Origin: Caulobacter vibrioides OR37
GTDB taxonomy: Bacteria; Pseudomonadota; Alphaproteobacteria; Caulobacterales; Caulobacteraceae
Length of the DNA: 64,000 bases
NCBI RefSeq assembly: GCF_000372645.1
Contig: NZ_APMP01000002.1
Coordinates: forward strand, 62,001 to 126,000
Direction of reading: 5' to 3'
The translations under genes were made by a program, and so were the position numbers. How positions within the stretch are numbered: position 1 is the first letter of the stretch; every line of letters starts with the position of its first letter. Positions 1 through 8,814 of the stretch are shown here, in pieces. The notes under the pieces are model-generated. The model ran no database searches and had not been told where the DNA came from. It saw only the letters and a list, made by a program, of their open reading frames with translations.

Positions 1-1259
1 GCCATCTCGATCAGGTCGTGCAGCTTCAGAACGCCGCCGGCGCGGGTCTTGAAGGGCTTGCCGTCCGTGCCGTTCATGGTGCCGAAGCCGATGTGCTCCA
101 GCGCGCCCTCGGCGGCGTAGCCGGCCAGATAGGCGGCGCGGAACACGGTCTCGAAGTGCAGGGCCTGACGCTGGTCCACGCAATAGAGGATCAGGTGCGG
201 GTCGAACGACTTGCGACGGTCCAGGATGGTGGCGAGGTCCGTCGTGCCGTACATGGCCGAGCCTTCCGACGACACCACCAGCAGCGGCGGCACGTCGTGC
301 TTGTCGCCCTCGCGGGCCACGCGGACGATGCGGGCGCCCTGGTCCTCGACCAGCAGACCCTTGTCCTCCAGCTGACGGACCATCGGCTCGATCAGGTCGT
401 TGACGTCGCTTTCGCCCTTCCAGAGGTCGAAGTCGACGCCCAGGGCGTGGAACTCGCGCTCCAGCGCCACGCGGCTGACCTTGACGAAGTGACGCCACAG
501 CAGACGATAGCCGAAGCGGCCGTTCTGCAGCTCGGCCGTGGCCTTGCGGGCCCGCTCCTTGAAGGCCGGGTCTTCCTTCTGGCGGATCGAGGCGGCCGGA
601 TAGATGCGGTCGAGATCGGCCAGGGTGATCCGGCTCTCGAACTCGGCCATCACCTTGGCTTCATCGGCGGCCGAGAAGCCGCGCGGGGCCTCCGGCAGCT
701 TCTCCATCAGGGCGTTGATGAAGGCGTCCTCGTCCATGATGGCGCTGATCAGCAGCCCCATCTGGAAGCCCCAGTCGCCGAAGTGGGCGTCGCCCACCAC
801 GTCGTCGCCCCGGAAGCGATAGAGGCGCTTGACCGACTCGCCGATGATCGAGGCGCGCAGGTGGCCCACGTGCATCGGCTTGGCCACGTTGGGGCCGGCA
901 TAGTCGACCAGGACGCGGCGCGGCTGCTCCAGCAGCTGGGCGCCGACGCGCTCGTCGGCCGCGATCTCGCGGACGCGAGCCGACAGGGCCTCGTCGCTGA
1001 CGCGCATGTTGATGAAGCCGACGCCGGCGATCTCCACCGAGGCCAGGCGCGGATCGCCCTTCAGGATGTCGACCACCTGAACGGCGATTTCGCGCGGATT
1101 GCGCTTGGCGCTCTTGGCCGCCGCCAGGGCGCCGTTGCATTGGAAATCGGCCAGGTCGGGCCGGTCGGAGGCCGTGACGCGTCCGAACTCGGGAGGCAGT
1201 CCGGCGGCCTGGAAAGCGGCCGCGGCCGCCTCGCTCAGGGACCGCTTCAAATCGTTCAT
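1..1259 (-). CDS. argS: Arginine--tRNA ligase (partial, C-terminus beyond window)
   Basis: Class I aminoacyl-tRNA synthetase that charges tRNA-Arg in the cytoplasm. About 419 residues are visible, starting [10 protein letters not shown]. The N-terminal additional domain covers roughly residues 1-90. The HIGH signature appears as HVGH near residue 130, inside [17 protein letters not shown], which is typical of ArgS. The catalytic core continues to the window edge without a stop, so the KMSKS loop and anticodon-binding domain lie outside. The ATG overlaps the stop of the upstream secreted-protein gene by an ATGA junction, so the two are probably translationally coupled. Identification is secure. 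Confidence 0.96.
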   Translation of the reverse strand, partial: MNDLKRSLSEAAAAAFQAAGLPPEFGRVTASDRPDLADFQCNGALAAAKSAKRNPREIAVQVVDILKGDPRLASVEIAGVGFINMRVSDEALSARVREIAADERVGAQLLEQPRRVLVDYAGPNVAKPMHVGHLRASIIGESVKRLYRFRGDDVVGDAHFGDWGFQMGLLISAIMDEDAFINALMEKLPEAPRGFSAADEAKVMAEFESRITLADLDRIYPAASIRQKEDPAFKERARKATAELQNGRFGYRLLWRHFVKVSRVALEREFHALGVDFDLWKGESDVNDLIEPMVRQLEDKGLLVEDQGARIVRVAREGDKHDVPPLLVVSSEGSAMYGTTDLATILDRRKSFDPHLILYCVDQRQALHFETVFRAAYLAGYAAEGALEHIGFGTMNGTDGKPFKTRAGGVLKLHDLIEM

Positions 1260-1987
1260 TGCTTGGTGGAAGTCCCTGCTTGGGTTTGACCCGCTTGCCC
1301 GGCCTGCTGGGCTTGGGCGGTCTGGCCGGCGTTGACGCGGAAGCGCTTGCCCTCACGGTTGAAGGCGGCCATTTCCGGCGTCACGTCGAAGCCGATCAGC
1401 ACCTCGAAATTGCCGCCGCTGACCTTGGCGTCGGCGCGCGGAATGGTGATCTGCTCGATGGTGTCGCGGGCGTAGGTGCGGTCCTGGCCGGGGGCGAAGG
1501 TCACCGGCAGGTCGAAATATTCCTTGGCGATCACCGACTGGTTCCGCTCGGTCACGGCCACCCAGTAGCGATAGTCGTGCTTTTCGCCCTCGGCCTTGGG
1601 GCCGCGGCCCAGCTGGAACAGCAGCTCGACGCGGATCTTGATCGGCTCGTCGCTCTTGTAGGCGCAGCCCGAGGAAATGTTCTGGATCTCGCCGGTGAAA
1701 CCGGCCTGGGACGCCGATTCCTTGCCGCCCGCGAACTCGATATAGCGGCTGGCGTCGTACAGCACCTTCACATAGGGGCAGGGGCCGGCGTTGCGCAGCT
1801 GGGGCAGCGGCGCCTTGGGCTGGTTCCACTCCTCGTCGCGCTTCTTCTTCTTGCCGGCCTCGTCGTCGTCGCCCTGCCCGCTGCTCGGACCGCCGCGCCC
1901 GCCCCGCTGGGCGTGAACAGTCGTCGCCGTCGCGGCGAGCGAAACGGCCATCAGGGCGCTGAGGGCGAGCGTGAAGGTGCGGCGCAT
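1256..1987 (-). CDS. Secreted protein of unknown function
   Basis: 243 residues with a clear Sec signal peptide: MRRTFTLAL followed by a hydrophobic stretch ending near TVHA. The first mature residues are Gly/Arg-rich, then comes a charged Asp/Glu/Lys segment. The body looks folded and mostly beta. The last 20 or so residues are a Gln/Ala/Gly-rich tail that is probably disordered. I chose the internal ATG at 1987 because it begins the signal peptide; the longer reading frame only adds a non-signal extension. The gene overlaps argS by four bases, but that coupling says little about function. I do not recognise the family. Confidence 0.8.
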   Translation of the reverse strand: MRRTFTLALSALMAVSLAATATTVHAQRGGRGGPSSGQGDDDEAGKKKKRDEEWNQPKAPLPQLRNAGPCPYVKVLYDASRYIEFAGGKESASQAGFTGEIQNISSGCAYKSDEPIKIRVELLFQLGRGPKAEGEKHDYRYWVAVTERNQSVIAKEYFDLPVTFAPGQDRTYARDTIEQITIPRADAKVSGGNFEVLIGFDVTPEMAAFNREGKRFRVNAGQTAQAQQAGQAGQTQAGTSTKQ

Positions 1988-2130
1988 GAAACGTCCGGTT
2001 CGAGAAAAAAGGAGCCAAGCGGGACCATGGGAGCCCATCGGCGTCATGCAGCCTGATAAAGGCATATGCGTGACGTCGCAACGACGCAGACTCCTGGCGC
2101 CCGGCGGCCGGACCCACTAGGTTCCGCGCC

Positions 2131-3090
2131 ATGAACGCCCCCGCGCCCGTCCGCCGCCCGATCTCGCTCGTCCTGGCTAGCCCGCGCGGCTTCTGCGCCG
2201 GGGTCGATCGCGCCATCCAGATCGTCGAGCGCGCCGTCGAGAAGTTCGGCGCCCCGGTCTATGTGCGCCACGAGATCGTCCATAACCGCCACGTGGTCGA
2301 CCGGCTGAAGGCCCTGGGCGCGGTGTTCATCGAGGAACTGTCCGAGGCCCCCGACGACCGCCCGGTCGTGTTCTCGGCCCATGGCGTGCCCAAGTCGGTG
2401 CCCGCCGAGGCCCAATCGCGCCAGATGATCTATCTGGACGCCACCTGCCCGCTGGTCTCCAAGGTCCATGTCGAGGCGCAGAAGCATTACGACGCCGGCC
2501 GCGAGATCGTCTTGATCGGCCATGCCGGCCACCCGGAAGTCATCGGCACCATGGGCCAGCTGCCCGAGGGCGCGGTCACCCTGATCGAGGACCTCAAGGA
2601 CGCCGCCGCCTGGGAGCCCAAGGACGCCGCCAACGTCGCCTTCCTGACCCAGACCACGCTGTCGGTCGACGACACGGCCGACATGGTGGCCCTGCTGCGC
2701 GAACGCTTCCCCGGCATCGCCGCGCCGCACAAGGAAGACATCTGCTACGCCACGACGAACCGCCAGGACGCGGTCAAGCATCTGGCCGAGCAGTCAGAAC
2801 TGGTGCTGGTGGTCGGGTCGCGGAACTCGTCCAATTCGGTGCGGCTGAAGGAAGTCGGTCTGAAGGCCGGCGCCTCCGCCGCTCATCTGATCGACGACGC
2901 GGCGGGGATCGACTGGACCTGGTTCGACGGCGTGTCGCGCGTGGGCCTGACGGCCGGCGCCTCGGCTCCGGAGGACCTGGTGCAGGGGGTCATCGACGCG
3001 ATCTCGGCGCGGTTCGACACGACCGTCGAGGAACTGGTCGAGGCGCGGGAGACGATCACGTTCAAGCTGCCGAGGCTGCTGACGGCCTGA
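2131..3090 (+). CDS. ispH: 4-hydroxy-3-methylbut-2-enyl diphosphate reductase
   Basis: Last enzyme of the MEP isoprenoid pathway; it reduces HMBPP to IPP and DMAPP using a [4Fe-4S] cluster. The 319-residue protein has the three cluster cysteines at about 22 (SPRGFCAGV), 106 (LDATCPLV) and 205 ([10 protein letters not shown]). The substrate-binding residues fall in HEIVHN (His51), SAHGV (His84) and GHAGHPE (His134, Glu136). Length and motif spacing match the family. It is transcribed divergently from the secreted-protein/argS pair, and a small hypothetical gene follows 6 bases after its stop. Confidence 0.97.
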   Translation: MNAPAPVRRPISLVLASPRGFCAGVDRAIQIVERAVEKFGAPVYVRHEIVHNRHVVDRLKALGAVFIEELSEAPDDRPVVFSAHGVPKSVPAEAQSRQMIYLDATCPLVSKVHVEAQKHYDAGREIVLIGHAGHPEVIGTMGQLPEGAVTLIEDLKDAAAWEPKDAANVAFLTQTTLSVDDTADMVALLRERFPGIAAPHKEDICYATTNRQDAVKHLAEQSELVLVVGSRNSSNSVRLKEVGLKAGASAAHLIDDAAGIDWTWFDGVSRVGLTAGASAPEDLVQGVIDAISARFDTTVEELVEARETITFKLPRLLTA

Positions 3091-3096
3091 GAGCAG

Positions 3097-3351
3097 ATGT
3101 CGACATCGTTCTTGGAAGAGTGGGGTGCCCAACTCGAGAAGGCCGAAGCCTTGGTTCTCGCCACCGACCCAGCCGAAATCGCCGAGCTGGAAGCGCAGTT
3201 TGGGCTAAGCCAGCTCATTGCCGTGGCGCATATTATCGAGTCCACGGACTGGGGCGTCGAAACTTTTCCGCAGTTTCAGAACGGCGCCGGCGCCTTTGGG
3301 GATCGACTAGAGGCGCTGCGGACGCACTGGGACAACTGGAAGCGTGTCTGA
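3097..3351 (+). CDS. Small hypothetical protein
   Basis: 84-residue soluble, acidic, probably helical protein starting MSTSFLEEWGAQLEKAE. A weak purine-rich ribosome site (GAGAG) precedes the ATG, which lies 6 bases after the ispH stop, so it could be co-transcribed with ispH. Its codons use more A/T in the third position than its neighbours (for example TTG, ATT, TTT, CTA), which suggests low expression or recent acquisition. There is no signal peptide or membrane segment, and I recognise no family. Confidence 0.6.
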   Translation: MSTSFLEEWGAQLEKAEALVLATDPAEIAELEAQFGLSQLIAVAHIIESTDWGVETFPQFQNGAGAFGDRLEALRTHWDNWKRV

Positions 3352-3425
3352 TCGAGCCCTACCTTCCGCAGCCTGCCTCGCCTAGCCCCCTTGACCGCCA
3401 GCGCCCGCTCCCGCATCCCCGCGTC

Positions 3426-4376
3426 ATGGCCGTCTATACCGACATCACCGACGAAGAACTCGAAGCCTTCCTGCGAGGCTATGACCTGGGCGCGCCGCTG
3501 GCGTTCAAGGGCATCGCCGAGGGCACGGAGAACTCGAATTTCCTGCTGGAAACCGAGAAGGGCCGTTACATCCTGACGGTCTACGAGCGGCGGGTGAAGG
3601 CCGAGGACCTGCCCTATTTCCTGAACCTGCTGACCTGGCTGGCCGATCGGGGCTATCCCAGCGCCCGGCCGATCCCGACCCGCCAGGGCGCCACCCTGTC
3701 GACCCTGCGCGGCAAGGCCGCCGCCATCGTCGAGTTCCTGCCGGGCCTGTCGGTGCGCCGGCCCACGGCCGCCCACTGCCGCGAGGCCGGCGAGGGCCTG
3801 GCCTGGCTGCACCTGGCCGGCGAAGGCTATCCCGGCCGCCGCGCCAACGACCTGGGCCAGGCGTCCTGGTCGCCATTCTTCGCCAAGCACCGCAAGGCCG
3901 CCGACGACCTGAAGCCGGGTCTGGCGGCGACGATCGACAACGACCTGGCGCAACTGGCCCTGATGTGGCCGCGCAACCTGCCCGCCGGGACGATCCACGC
4001 CGACTATTTCCCCGACAACGTGTTCTTCAAGCCGGACGGCAGGTTCGCCGCGACGATCGACTTCTACTTCGCCTGCGAGGACGCCTACGCCTACGACGTC
4101 GCGGTGATGCTGAACGCCTGGTGCTTCGAGCCCGACGGCAGCTTCAACATCACCGCCGCCAAGGCCCTGCTGAACGGCTACGAGCGCCGGCGGCCGCTGA
4201 GCCCGGCCGAGAAGGAAGCCCTGCCGATCCTGGCGCGCGGCGCGGCGCTGCGCTTCTTCCTGACCCGCTTGGCCGACTGGGGCGCGACGCCGGCCGGCGC
4301 CCTGGTCAAGCCGAAGGATCCGCTGGAGTACGAGCGCAAGCTGGCCGTCCATCGCGAAGGCCTCGTGCTGTTCTGA
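3426..4376 (+). CDS. thrB: Homoserine kinase (ThrB, APH-fold type)
   Basis: Phosphorylates L-homoserine to O-phosphohomoserine in threonine biosynthesis. The 316-residue protein is the aminoglycoside-phosphotransferase-fold form usual in alphaproteobacteria, not the GHMP-kinase form of E. coli. The catalytic loop is HADYFPDN (His191, Asp193, Asn198), followed by the metal-binding Asp212 in IDFYFAC. The N-terminus [16 protein letters not shown] is typical of the family. Its TGA overlaps the rnhA ATG by one base, an arrangement often seen as thrB-rnhA. A longer frame upstream exists, but only the ATG at 3426 gives the family N-terminus. Confidence 0.95.
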   Translation: MAVYTDITDEELEAFLRGYDLGAPLAFKGIAEGTENSNFLLETEKGRYILTVYERRVKAEDLPYFLNLLTWLADRGYPSARPIPTRQGATLSTLRGKAAAIVEFLPGLSVRRPTAAHCREAGEGLAWLHLAGEGYPGRRANDLGQASWSPFFAKHRKAADDLKPGLAATIDNDLAQLALMWPRNLPAGTIHADYFPDNVFFKPDGRFAATIDFYFACEDAYAYDVAVMLNAWCFEPDGSFNITAAKALLNGYERRRPLSPAEKEALPILARGAALRFFLTRLADWGATPAGALVKPKDPLEYERKLAVHREGLVLF

Positions 4377-4825
4377 TGACGCCCAAGGTCACGATCTACA
4401 CGGACGGCGCCTGCAAGGGGAATCCGGGCCCGGGCGGCTGGGGCGCCATCCTGTTCTACGGCGACAAGAAGAAGGAAATCAGCGGCGGCGAGGCGGGGAC
4501 GACCAACAACCGCATGGAGCTGATGGCCGCGATCCAGGCGCTGGAGCTGCTGAACCGGCCCTGCAAGGTCGAGCTGCACACCGACAGCCAGTACGTGATG
4601 AAGGGGATCCAGGAGTGGATCCGGGGCTGGAAGGCGCGCGGCTGGAAGACCGCCGACAAGAGCCCAGTCAAGAACGACGACCTCTGGAAGCGTCTCGACG
4701 CCGCGCGCGAGCGGCACGACGTCGACTGGCGCTGGGTCAAGGGGCACGCCGGTCATCCGCTGAACGAACGCGCCGACGCCCTGGCCAACGAAGGCCTGCG
4801 CAAGGCCAATCCGCGCTTTATCTAG
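4376..4825 (+). CDS. rnhA: Ribonuclease HI
   Basis: Cuts the RNA strand of RNA-DNA hybrids. The 149-residue protein has the active-site residues at the same positions as E. coli RNase HI: Asp10 ([11 protein letters not shown]), Glu48 (NNRMELMA), Asp70 (HTDSQYV), His124 (VKGHAGH) and Asp134 (ERADALA). The basic handle region ([21 protein letters not shown]) is present. Translation is coupled to thrB by a TGATG junction. The gene ends in a 4-base convergent overlap with the rhodanese gene. Confidence 0.98.
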   Translation: MTPKVTIYTDGACKGNPGPGGWGAILFYGDKKKEISGGEAGTTNNRMELMAAIQALELLNRPCKVELHTDSQYVMKGIQEWIRGWKARGWKTADKSPVKNDDLWKRLDAARERHDVDWRWVKGHAGHPLNERADALANEGLRKANPRFI

Positions 4826-5235
4826 AGCCGCCCCGGCTCGGCGCCCTCCGCGAACGGCAGGCCTTCGTCGGCCCAGCCGGTGATCCCGCCGATCATCAGC
4901 TTCACCGGCCGGCCCAGCCGGGCCAGCTTCAGCGCCGCGCGGTCGGCGCCGTTGCAGTGCGGGCCGGCGCAATAGACGACGAACAAGGTGTCTCGCGGCC
5001 AGGCCGCCATCCGCTCGGCGGTCATCTCGGCGTGGCGCAGGTGGATGGCGCCGGGCACGTGGCGGCGGGCATAGGCCTCCGGCTGGCCCACCACGTGCAG
5101 CAGAACGAAGTCGGGCTCGCCGCCCCGCAGGGCCTCGGCGACATCTGCGCAATCGGTCTCCAGCGACAGGCGGGCGGCGAAGTGGGCGGCGGCCTCCGGG
5201 GACGGCGCGGCGGGGATTTCGGATACGACGCTCAT
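4822..5235 (-). CDS. Rhodanese-like domain protein
   Basis: 137-residue single-domain rhodanese-fold protein, probably a sulfurtransferase. The presumed catalytic cysteine is Cys89 in [12 protein letters not shown], a loop variant rich in His/Cys. The substrate-fold motifs HVPGAIHL and [12 protein letters not shown] flank it. The ATG at 5235 is preferred because upstream residues in the same frame do not look like part of the domain. It is divergent from the FtrA-like regulator, 86 bp apart, so it is the likely target of that regulator. The true sulfur donor and acceptor are not deducible. Confidence 0.85.
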   Translation of the reverse strand: MSVVSEIPAAPSPEAAAHFAARLSLETDCADVAEALRGGEPDFVLLHVVGQPEAYARRHVPGAIHLRHAEMTAERMAAWPRDTLFVVYCAGPHCNGADRAALKLARLGRPVKLMIGGITGWADEGLPFAEGAEPGRL

Positions 5236-5321
5236 TTCGGCCTCCGTTGATGACGCCGACAGACTTGCCCGAGAGCGGCGCCCGGCGTTAGCTGGCGAAA
5301 TCGACATTGACCGTAAAGATC

Positions 5322-6293
5322 ATGCCAAACACGTATTCCCCGGAGCGTCCCCTCGTCGTGGCCCTGGCCTATGACGGCCTGTGCACCTTCGAATATGGCG
5401 TGACCGTCGAGCTATTTGGCCTGCCCCGCCCGGAGATGGGCCCCGGCTGGTACCGCTTCGCCACCGCCGCCGCGGAGCCGGGCGCGCTGCGGGGTCTGGG
5501 CGGGGTGCGGATCGCCGCCGACGGCGGGCTGGAGCTTCTGAGCCAGGCCAGCGTCATCGTCGCGCCCGGCTGGCGCGGCCTGGACGCGCCCGTGCCCGCG
5601 CCGCTGATCGAGGCCCTGCGCGCGGCGCACGCGGCGGGCGCGCGGCTGATGTCGATCTGCTCCGGCGTCTTCGTGCTAGCGGCCAGCGGCCTGCTGGACG
5701 GCCGGCGGGCCACGACCCACTGGCGCTACGCCCAGGCCCTGCGCGAGCGCCATCCGGCGATCGCGGTCGAGCCGGACGTGCTCTATGTCGACGAGGGCGA
5801 CCTGCTGACCTCGGCCGGCAGCGCGGCGGGCATCGACCTGGGCCTGCACCTGATCCGGCGCGATTTCGGTCCCGAGGCGGCGAACGCCGTGGCCCGCCGG
5901 CTGGTCGTGCCGCCGCACCGCGACGGCGGTCAGGCTCAGTTCGTCCAGCGGCCCGTCCCGGTTCCCCACGAGGCGCCTCGCCTGAGCCCCATCCTGGACC
6001 GGATGCGCGCCGACCTGGCCGGCGACCATACCCTCAAGGCCCTGGCCAAGGCGGCGGGCATGAGCGAGCGGACCTTCCTGCGGCGGTTCGAGGCGGCCAC
6101 CGGCGCGACGCCCGCCCGCTGGCTGCTGGCCGAGCGCCTGAACCGGGCGCGGGATCTCCTGGAGACGACCGCCGCCGGCATAGACGACGTGGCGCGGGCC
6201 GTCGGCCTGGGCGCGCCAGCGCTACGCCACCACTTCCGGCGTCATTTCGCGACCACGCCCGGCGCCTACCGCGCCCGGTTCGCGCGCGCCTAG
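5322..6293 (+). CDS. ftrA: GlxA/FtrA-family transcriptional regulator
   Basis: 323-residue two-domain regulator. Residues about 10-190 form a DJ-1/PfpI-like domain with Cys113 in SICSGVFVLAASGLL. Residues about 225-320 form an AraC-type pair of helix-turn-helices (HTLKALAKAAGMSERTFLRR and the following LNRARDLLE segment). It matches the FtrA subgroup found beside rhodanese genes. The ATG at 5322 is used; a TTG 15 bases upstream is in frame but less likely. Whether the DJ-1-like domain binds a ligand is unknown. Confidence 0.85.
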   Translation: MPNTYSPERPLVVALAYDGLCTFEYGVTVELFGLPRPEMGPGWYRFATAAAEPGALRGLGGVRIAADGGLELLSQASVIVAPGWRGLDAPVPAPLIEALRAAHAAGARLMSICSGVFVLAASGLLDGRRATTHWRYAQALRERHPAIAVEPDVLYVDEGDLLTSAGSAAGIDLGLHLIRRDFGPEAANAVARRLVVPPHRDGGQAQFVQRPVPVPHEAPRLSPILDRMRADLAGDHTLKALAKAAGMSERTFLRRFEAATGATPARWLLAERLNRARDLLETTAAGIDDVARAVGLGAPALRHHFRRHFATTPGAYRARFARA

Positions 6294-6303
6294 ATTAGGC
6301 GCC

Positions 6304-7386
6304 TCAGGCGCCCGCCTTGCGCGCGAAGTCCCAGGCGCCCTTGGCCAGGACCGGCACGCGAGCCTCCATCAGCTGGGCGTGGGCGCTGGCGGCGGTGCCG
6401 TCGCGCACCCGTCCGACGATGCCCTGGCAGATGCCGGCCAGTCGGAAGAGGTTGTACGAAAAGTACCAGTCCAGCTCCGGCAGGCCGTCGCGGCCGGTGG
6501 CCTTGCAATAGCGCTCGACCGCCTGCGGAATGGTCGGGATGCCGTAGGCCTCCAGGTCCTTGATCTCCGAAAGGCCGCCGCGCTGGTCGGACGGCATCAC
6601 CCAGTTCATCAGGAAATAGCTGAAGTCGGCCAGCGGATTGCCCAGGGTTGACAGCTCCCAGTCCAGCACCGCCACCACGCGCGGCTCGGTGGCGTGCAGG
6701 ATCATGTTGTCGAGGCGGTAGTCGCCATGGACGATCGAGGTCTGGTCGTCGGCCGGCACGGTCCGGGGCAGCCAGTCCATCAGCCGGTCCATCTCCTCGA
6801 TGGTCTTGGTCTCGGAGGCCTTGTACTGCTTGGTCCAGCGATCGATCTGGCGGGCGAAATAGTTGCCGGGCTTGCCGAAATCCGACAGGCCGACGGCGGC
6901 GTAGTCGACATTATGCAGCGCCGCCAGGGTGTCGATCTCGGCCTCGTAGATCGCCCGACGCTCGGCGGGCTGATAGTCCGGCAAGGTCCCGTCCCACAGG
7001 ATCCGGCCCTCGACATTGTCCATCACGTAAAAGATCGTGCCGATCACGTCCTCGTCCATGCACAGGGCATAAGCCTTGGCGACCGGGAAGCTGGCCTTGT
7101 TCAGGCCCGAGATCACCTTGAACTCGCGATCGACGGCGTGGGCGCTGGGCAGCAGCTTGCCCGGCGGCTTGCGGCGCAGGACGTACTTCTTGGCGGGCGT
7201 CACCAGTTGGTAGGTCGGGTTGGACTGGCCGCCCTTGAACTGGCGCACCTCCAGCGGGCCGGCATAGCCCTCGACGTTCGCCTCCAGCCAAGCCGCCAGC
7301 CTGGTCTCGTCGATCGCATGACGCGGGTCGACCGGCTTGGTGCCCGAGTTCATGTCCTGGGCGGACTGTTCGGCGGCGTCCGTCAT
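6304..7386 (-). CDS. Phosphotransferase-family protein (ACAD10/11 kinase-like)
   Basis: 360-residue aminoglycoside-phosphotransferase-fold protein. The catalytic loop is HGDYRLDNMI and the metal motif is LDWELSTLGNP, the pattern shared with the kinase domain of ACAD10/ACAD11 and its bacterial relatives. The nucleotide-binding N-lobe shows FKGGQSNPTY and the Lys in YVLRRKPPG. Relatives often sit beside acyl-CoA dehydrogenases and are thought to phosphorylate hydroxyacyl-CoA substrates; no such gene is next to it here, so the substrate is open. It lies downstream of purD on the same strand, 87 bp away. Confidence 0.85.
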   Translation of the reverse strand: MTDAAEQSAQDMNSGTKPVDPRHAIDETRLAAWLEANVEGYAGPLEVRQFKGGQSNPTYQLVTPAKKYVLRRKPPGKLLPSAHAVDREFKVISGLNKASFPVAKAYALCMDEDVIGTIFYVMDNVEGRILWDGTLPDYQPAERRAIYEAEIDTLAALHNVDYAAVGLSDFGKPGNYFARQIDRWTKQYKASETKTIEEMDRLMDWLPRTVPADDQTSIVHGDYRLDNMILHATEPRVVAVLDWELSTLGNPLADFSYFLMNWVMPSDQRGGLSEIKDLEAYGIPTIPQAVERYCKATGRDGLPELDWYFSYNLFRLAGICQGIVGRVRDGTAASAHAQLMEARVPVLAKGAWDFARKAGA

Positions 7387-7473
7387 GGCGCGATCTCCCC
7401 AACGCTTGTTTAAACGCGGAGTTTAGAGGGTGAAGCGCCCTAGGCAACCCTCTCGCAACGGAAGAGCGCGGGC

Positions 7474-8754
7474 TTATTTCGACAGCGCGCGCCAGCCGAT
7501 GTCGCGGCGGTGGAACCCGCCTTCCAGGCCGATGGTCCCCAGCGCCGCATAGGCCGCGTCGCGGGCCTCGCGCAGGGTCGCGCCCCGGGCGCAGACGTTC
7601 AGCACCCGGCCGCCCGAGGCGCGCAGGTTCCCCTCGGCGTCGCGGGTCGCGCCCGCGTGGAAGACCGCCACCGCGTCTCCGAAATCGGCCTCGGCGCCGG
7701 TGATCAGCCCGCCGACGCGGGGGGCGTCCGGATAGCCCTGGGCGGCCAGGACCACGCAGATCGACGCCTCGTCGCGCCACTGGGGGGGCTCGACCGAGGC
7801 CAGGTCGCCCCGGGCCGCGGCCAGCAGGATCGGGACGATGTCGCTGGCCAGACGCGGCATTAGGGTCTGGCACTCCGGGTCGCCGAAGCGAGCATTGTAT
7901 TCCACCAGCTTCGGCCCGGCGGGCGTCAGCATCAGCCCGGCATAGAGCACGCCGACGTAAGGATTGCCCTCGGCGGCCATGCCTCGGACGGTCGGCAGGA
8001 TCAGCTCGCGCCAGGCCTGGTCGATCAGGGCGGGAGTCAGCGCCGGGGGCGGCGAATAGGCGCCCATGCCGCCGGTGTTGGGGCCCTCGTCGCCATCATA
8101 GGCGCGCTTGTGGTCCTGGGCGGCGCCGAAGAACACGGCCGTCTCGCCGTCGCAAATGGCGAACAGCGAGGCCTCCTCGCCGTGCATGAACTCCTCGATC
8201 ACCACGCGGGCCCCGGCCGTGCCGAAGCGGCCGCCCAGCATGTCGAGCACGGCGGCGTCGGCCTCGGCGCGGCTCGCGGCGATGACCACGCCCTTGCCGG
8301 CCGCCAAGCCGTCGGCCTTGATCACGAACGGCGCCGTCAGCGTATCCAGGAAAGCGCCGGCCGAGGCCGCGTCCTCGAACACGCCGTAGGCCGCCGTCGG
8401 CAGGCCGTGGCGGCGGCAGAAGTCCTTGGTGAAGGCCTTGGAGGTTTCCAGCTGGGCGGCGCGCTGGCTGCCGCCGAAACAGGGGATCCCGACCACGGCC
8501 AGCTTGTCGGCCAGGCCGACCTCCAGCGCCGATTCCGGGCCGACTACAACCAGGTCCGCGCCGATCTCCTGGGCCAGGGCCACGAGGCCGTCGGCGTCGG
8601 TCACCTTGACGTTCCTCAGCTCGGCCACCGCTGCGATCCCGGTATTGCCGGGGGCGGCGACGAGGCGGCCGCACAGCGGCGACTGGGCGATCTTCCAGGC
8701 CAGGGCGTGCTCGCGCCCGCCGGACCCGACGAGGAGGATGGTCAGCTTTTCCAT
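7474..8754 (-). CDS. purD: Phosphoribosylamine--glycine ligase
   Basis: Second step of de novo purine synthesis: ATP-dependent joining of phosphoribosylamine and glycine. The 426-residue length is typical. The N-terminal motif LVGSGGREHALAWK, the ATP-grasp segment VIKADGLAAGKGVVIA, GEEASLFAICDG, HKRAYDGDEGPNTGGMGAY and the metal-binding EYNARFGDPECQTLMPR are all present. There is no fusion to purM or purN. The gene stands alone between the chemoreceptor and the phosphotransferase-family gene. Confidence 0.97.
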   Translation of the reverse strand: MEKLTILLVGSGGREHALAWKIAQSPLCGRLVAAPGNTGIAAVAELRNVKVTDADGLVALAQEIGADLVVVGPESALEVGLADKLAVVGIPCFGGSQRAAQLETSKAFTKDFCRRHGLPTAAYGVFEDAASAGAFLDTLTAPFVIKADGLAAGKGVVIAASRAEADAAVLDMLGGRFGTAGARVVIEEFMHGEEASLFAICDGETAVFFGAAQDHKRAYDGDEGPNTGGMGAYSPPPALTPALIDQAWRELILPTVRGMAAEGNPYVGVLYAGLMLTPAGPKLVEYNARFGDPECQTLMPRLASDIVPILLAAARGDLASVEPPQWRDEASICVVLAAQGYPDAPRVGGLITGAEADFGDAVAVFHAGATRDAEGNLRASGGRVLNVCARGATLREARDAAYAALGTIGLEGGFHRRDIGWRALSK

Positions 8755-8814
8755 GAGCGCGGGGTGTGGCGCGCGCGGCGGCGCGGGTCAAGGCCGGACC
8801 CGCGCCGCGCCGTC

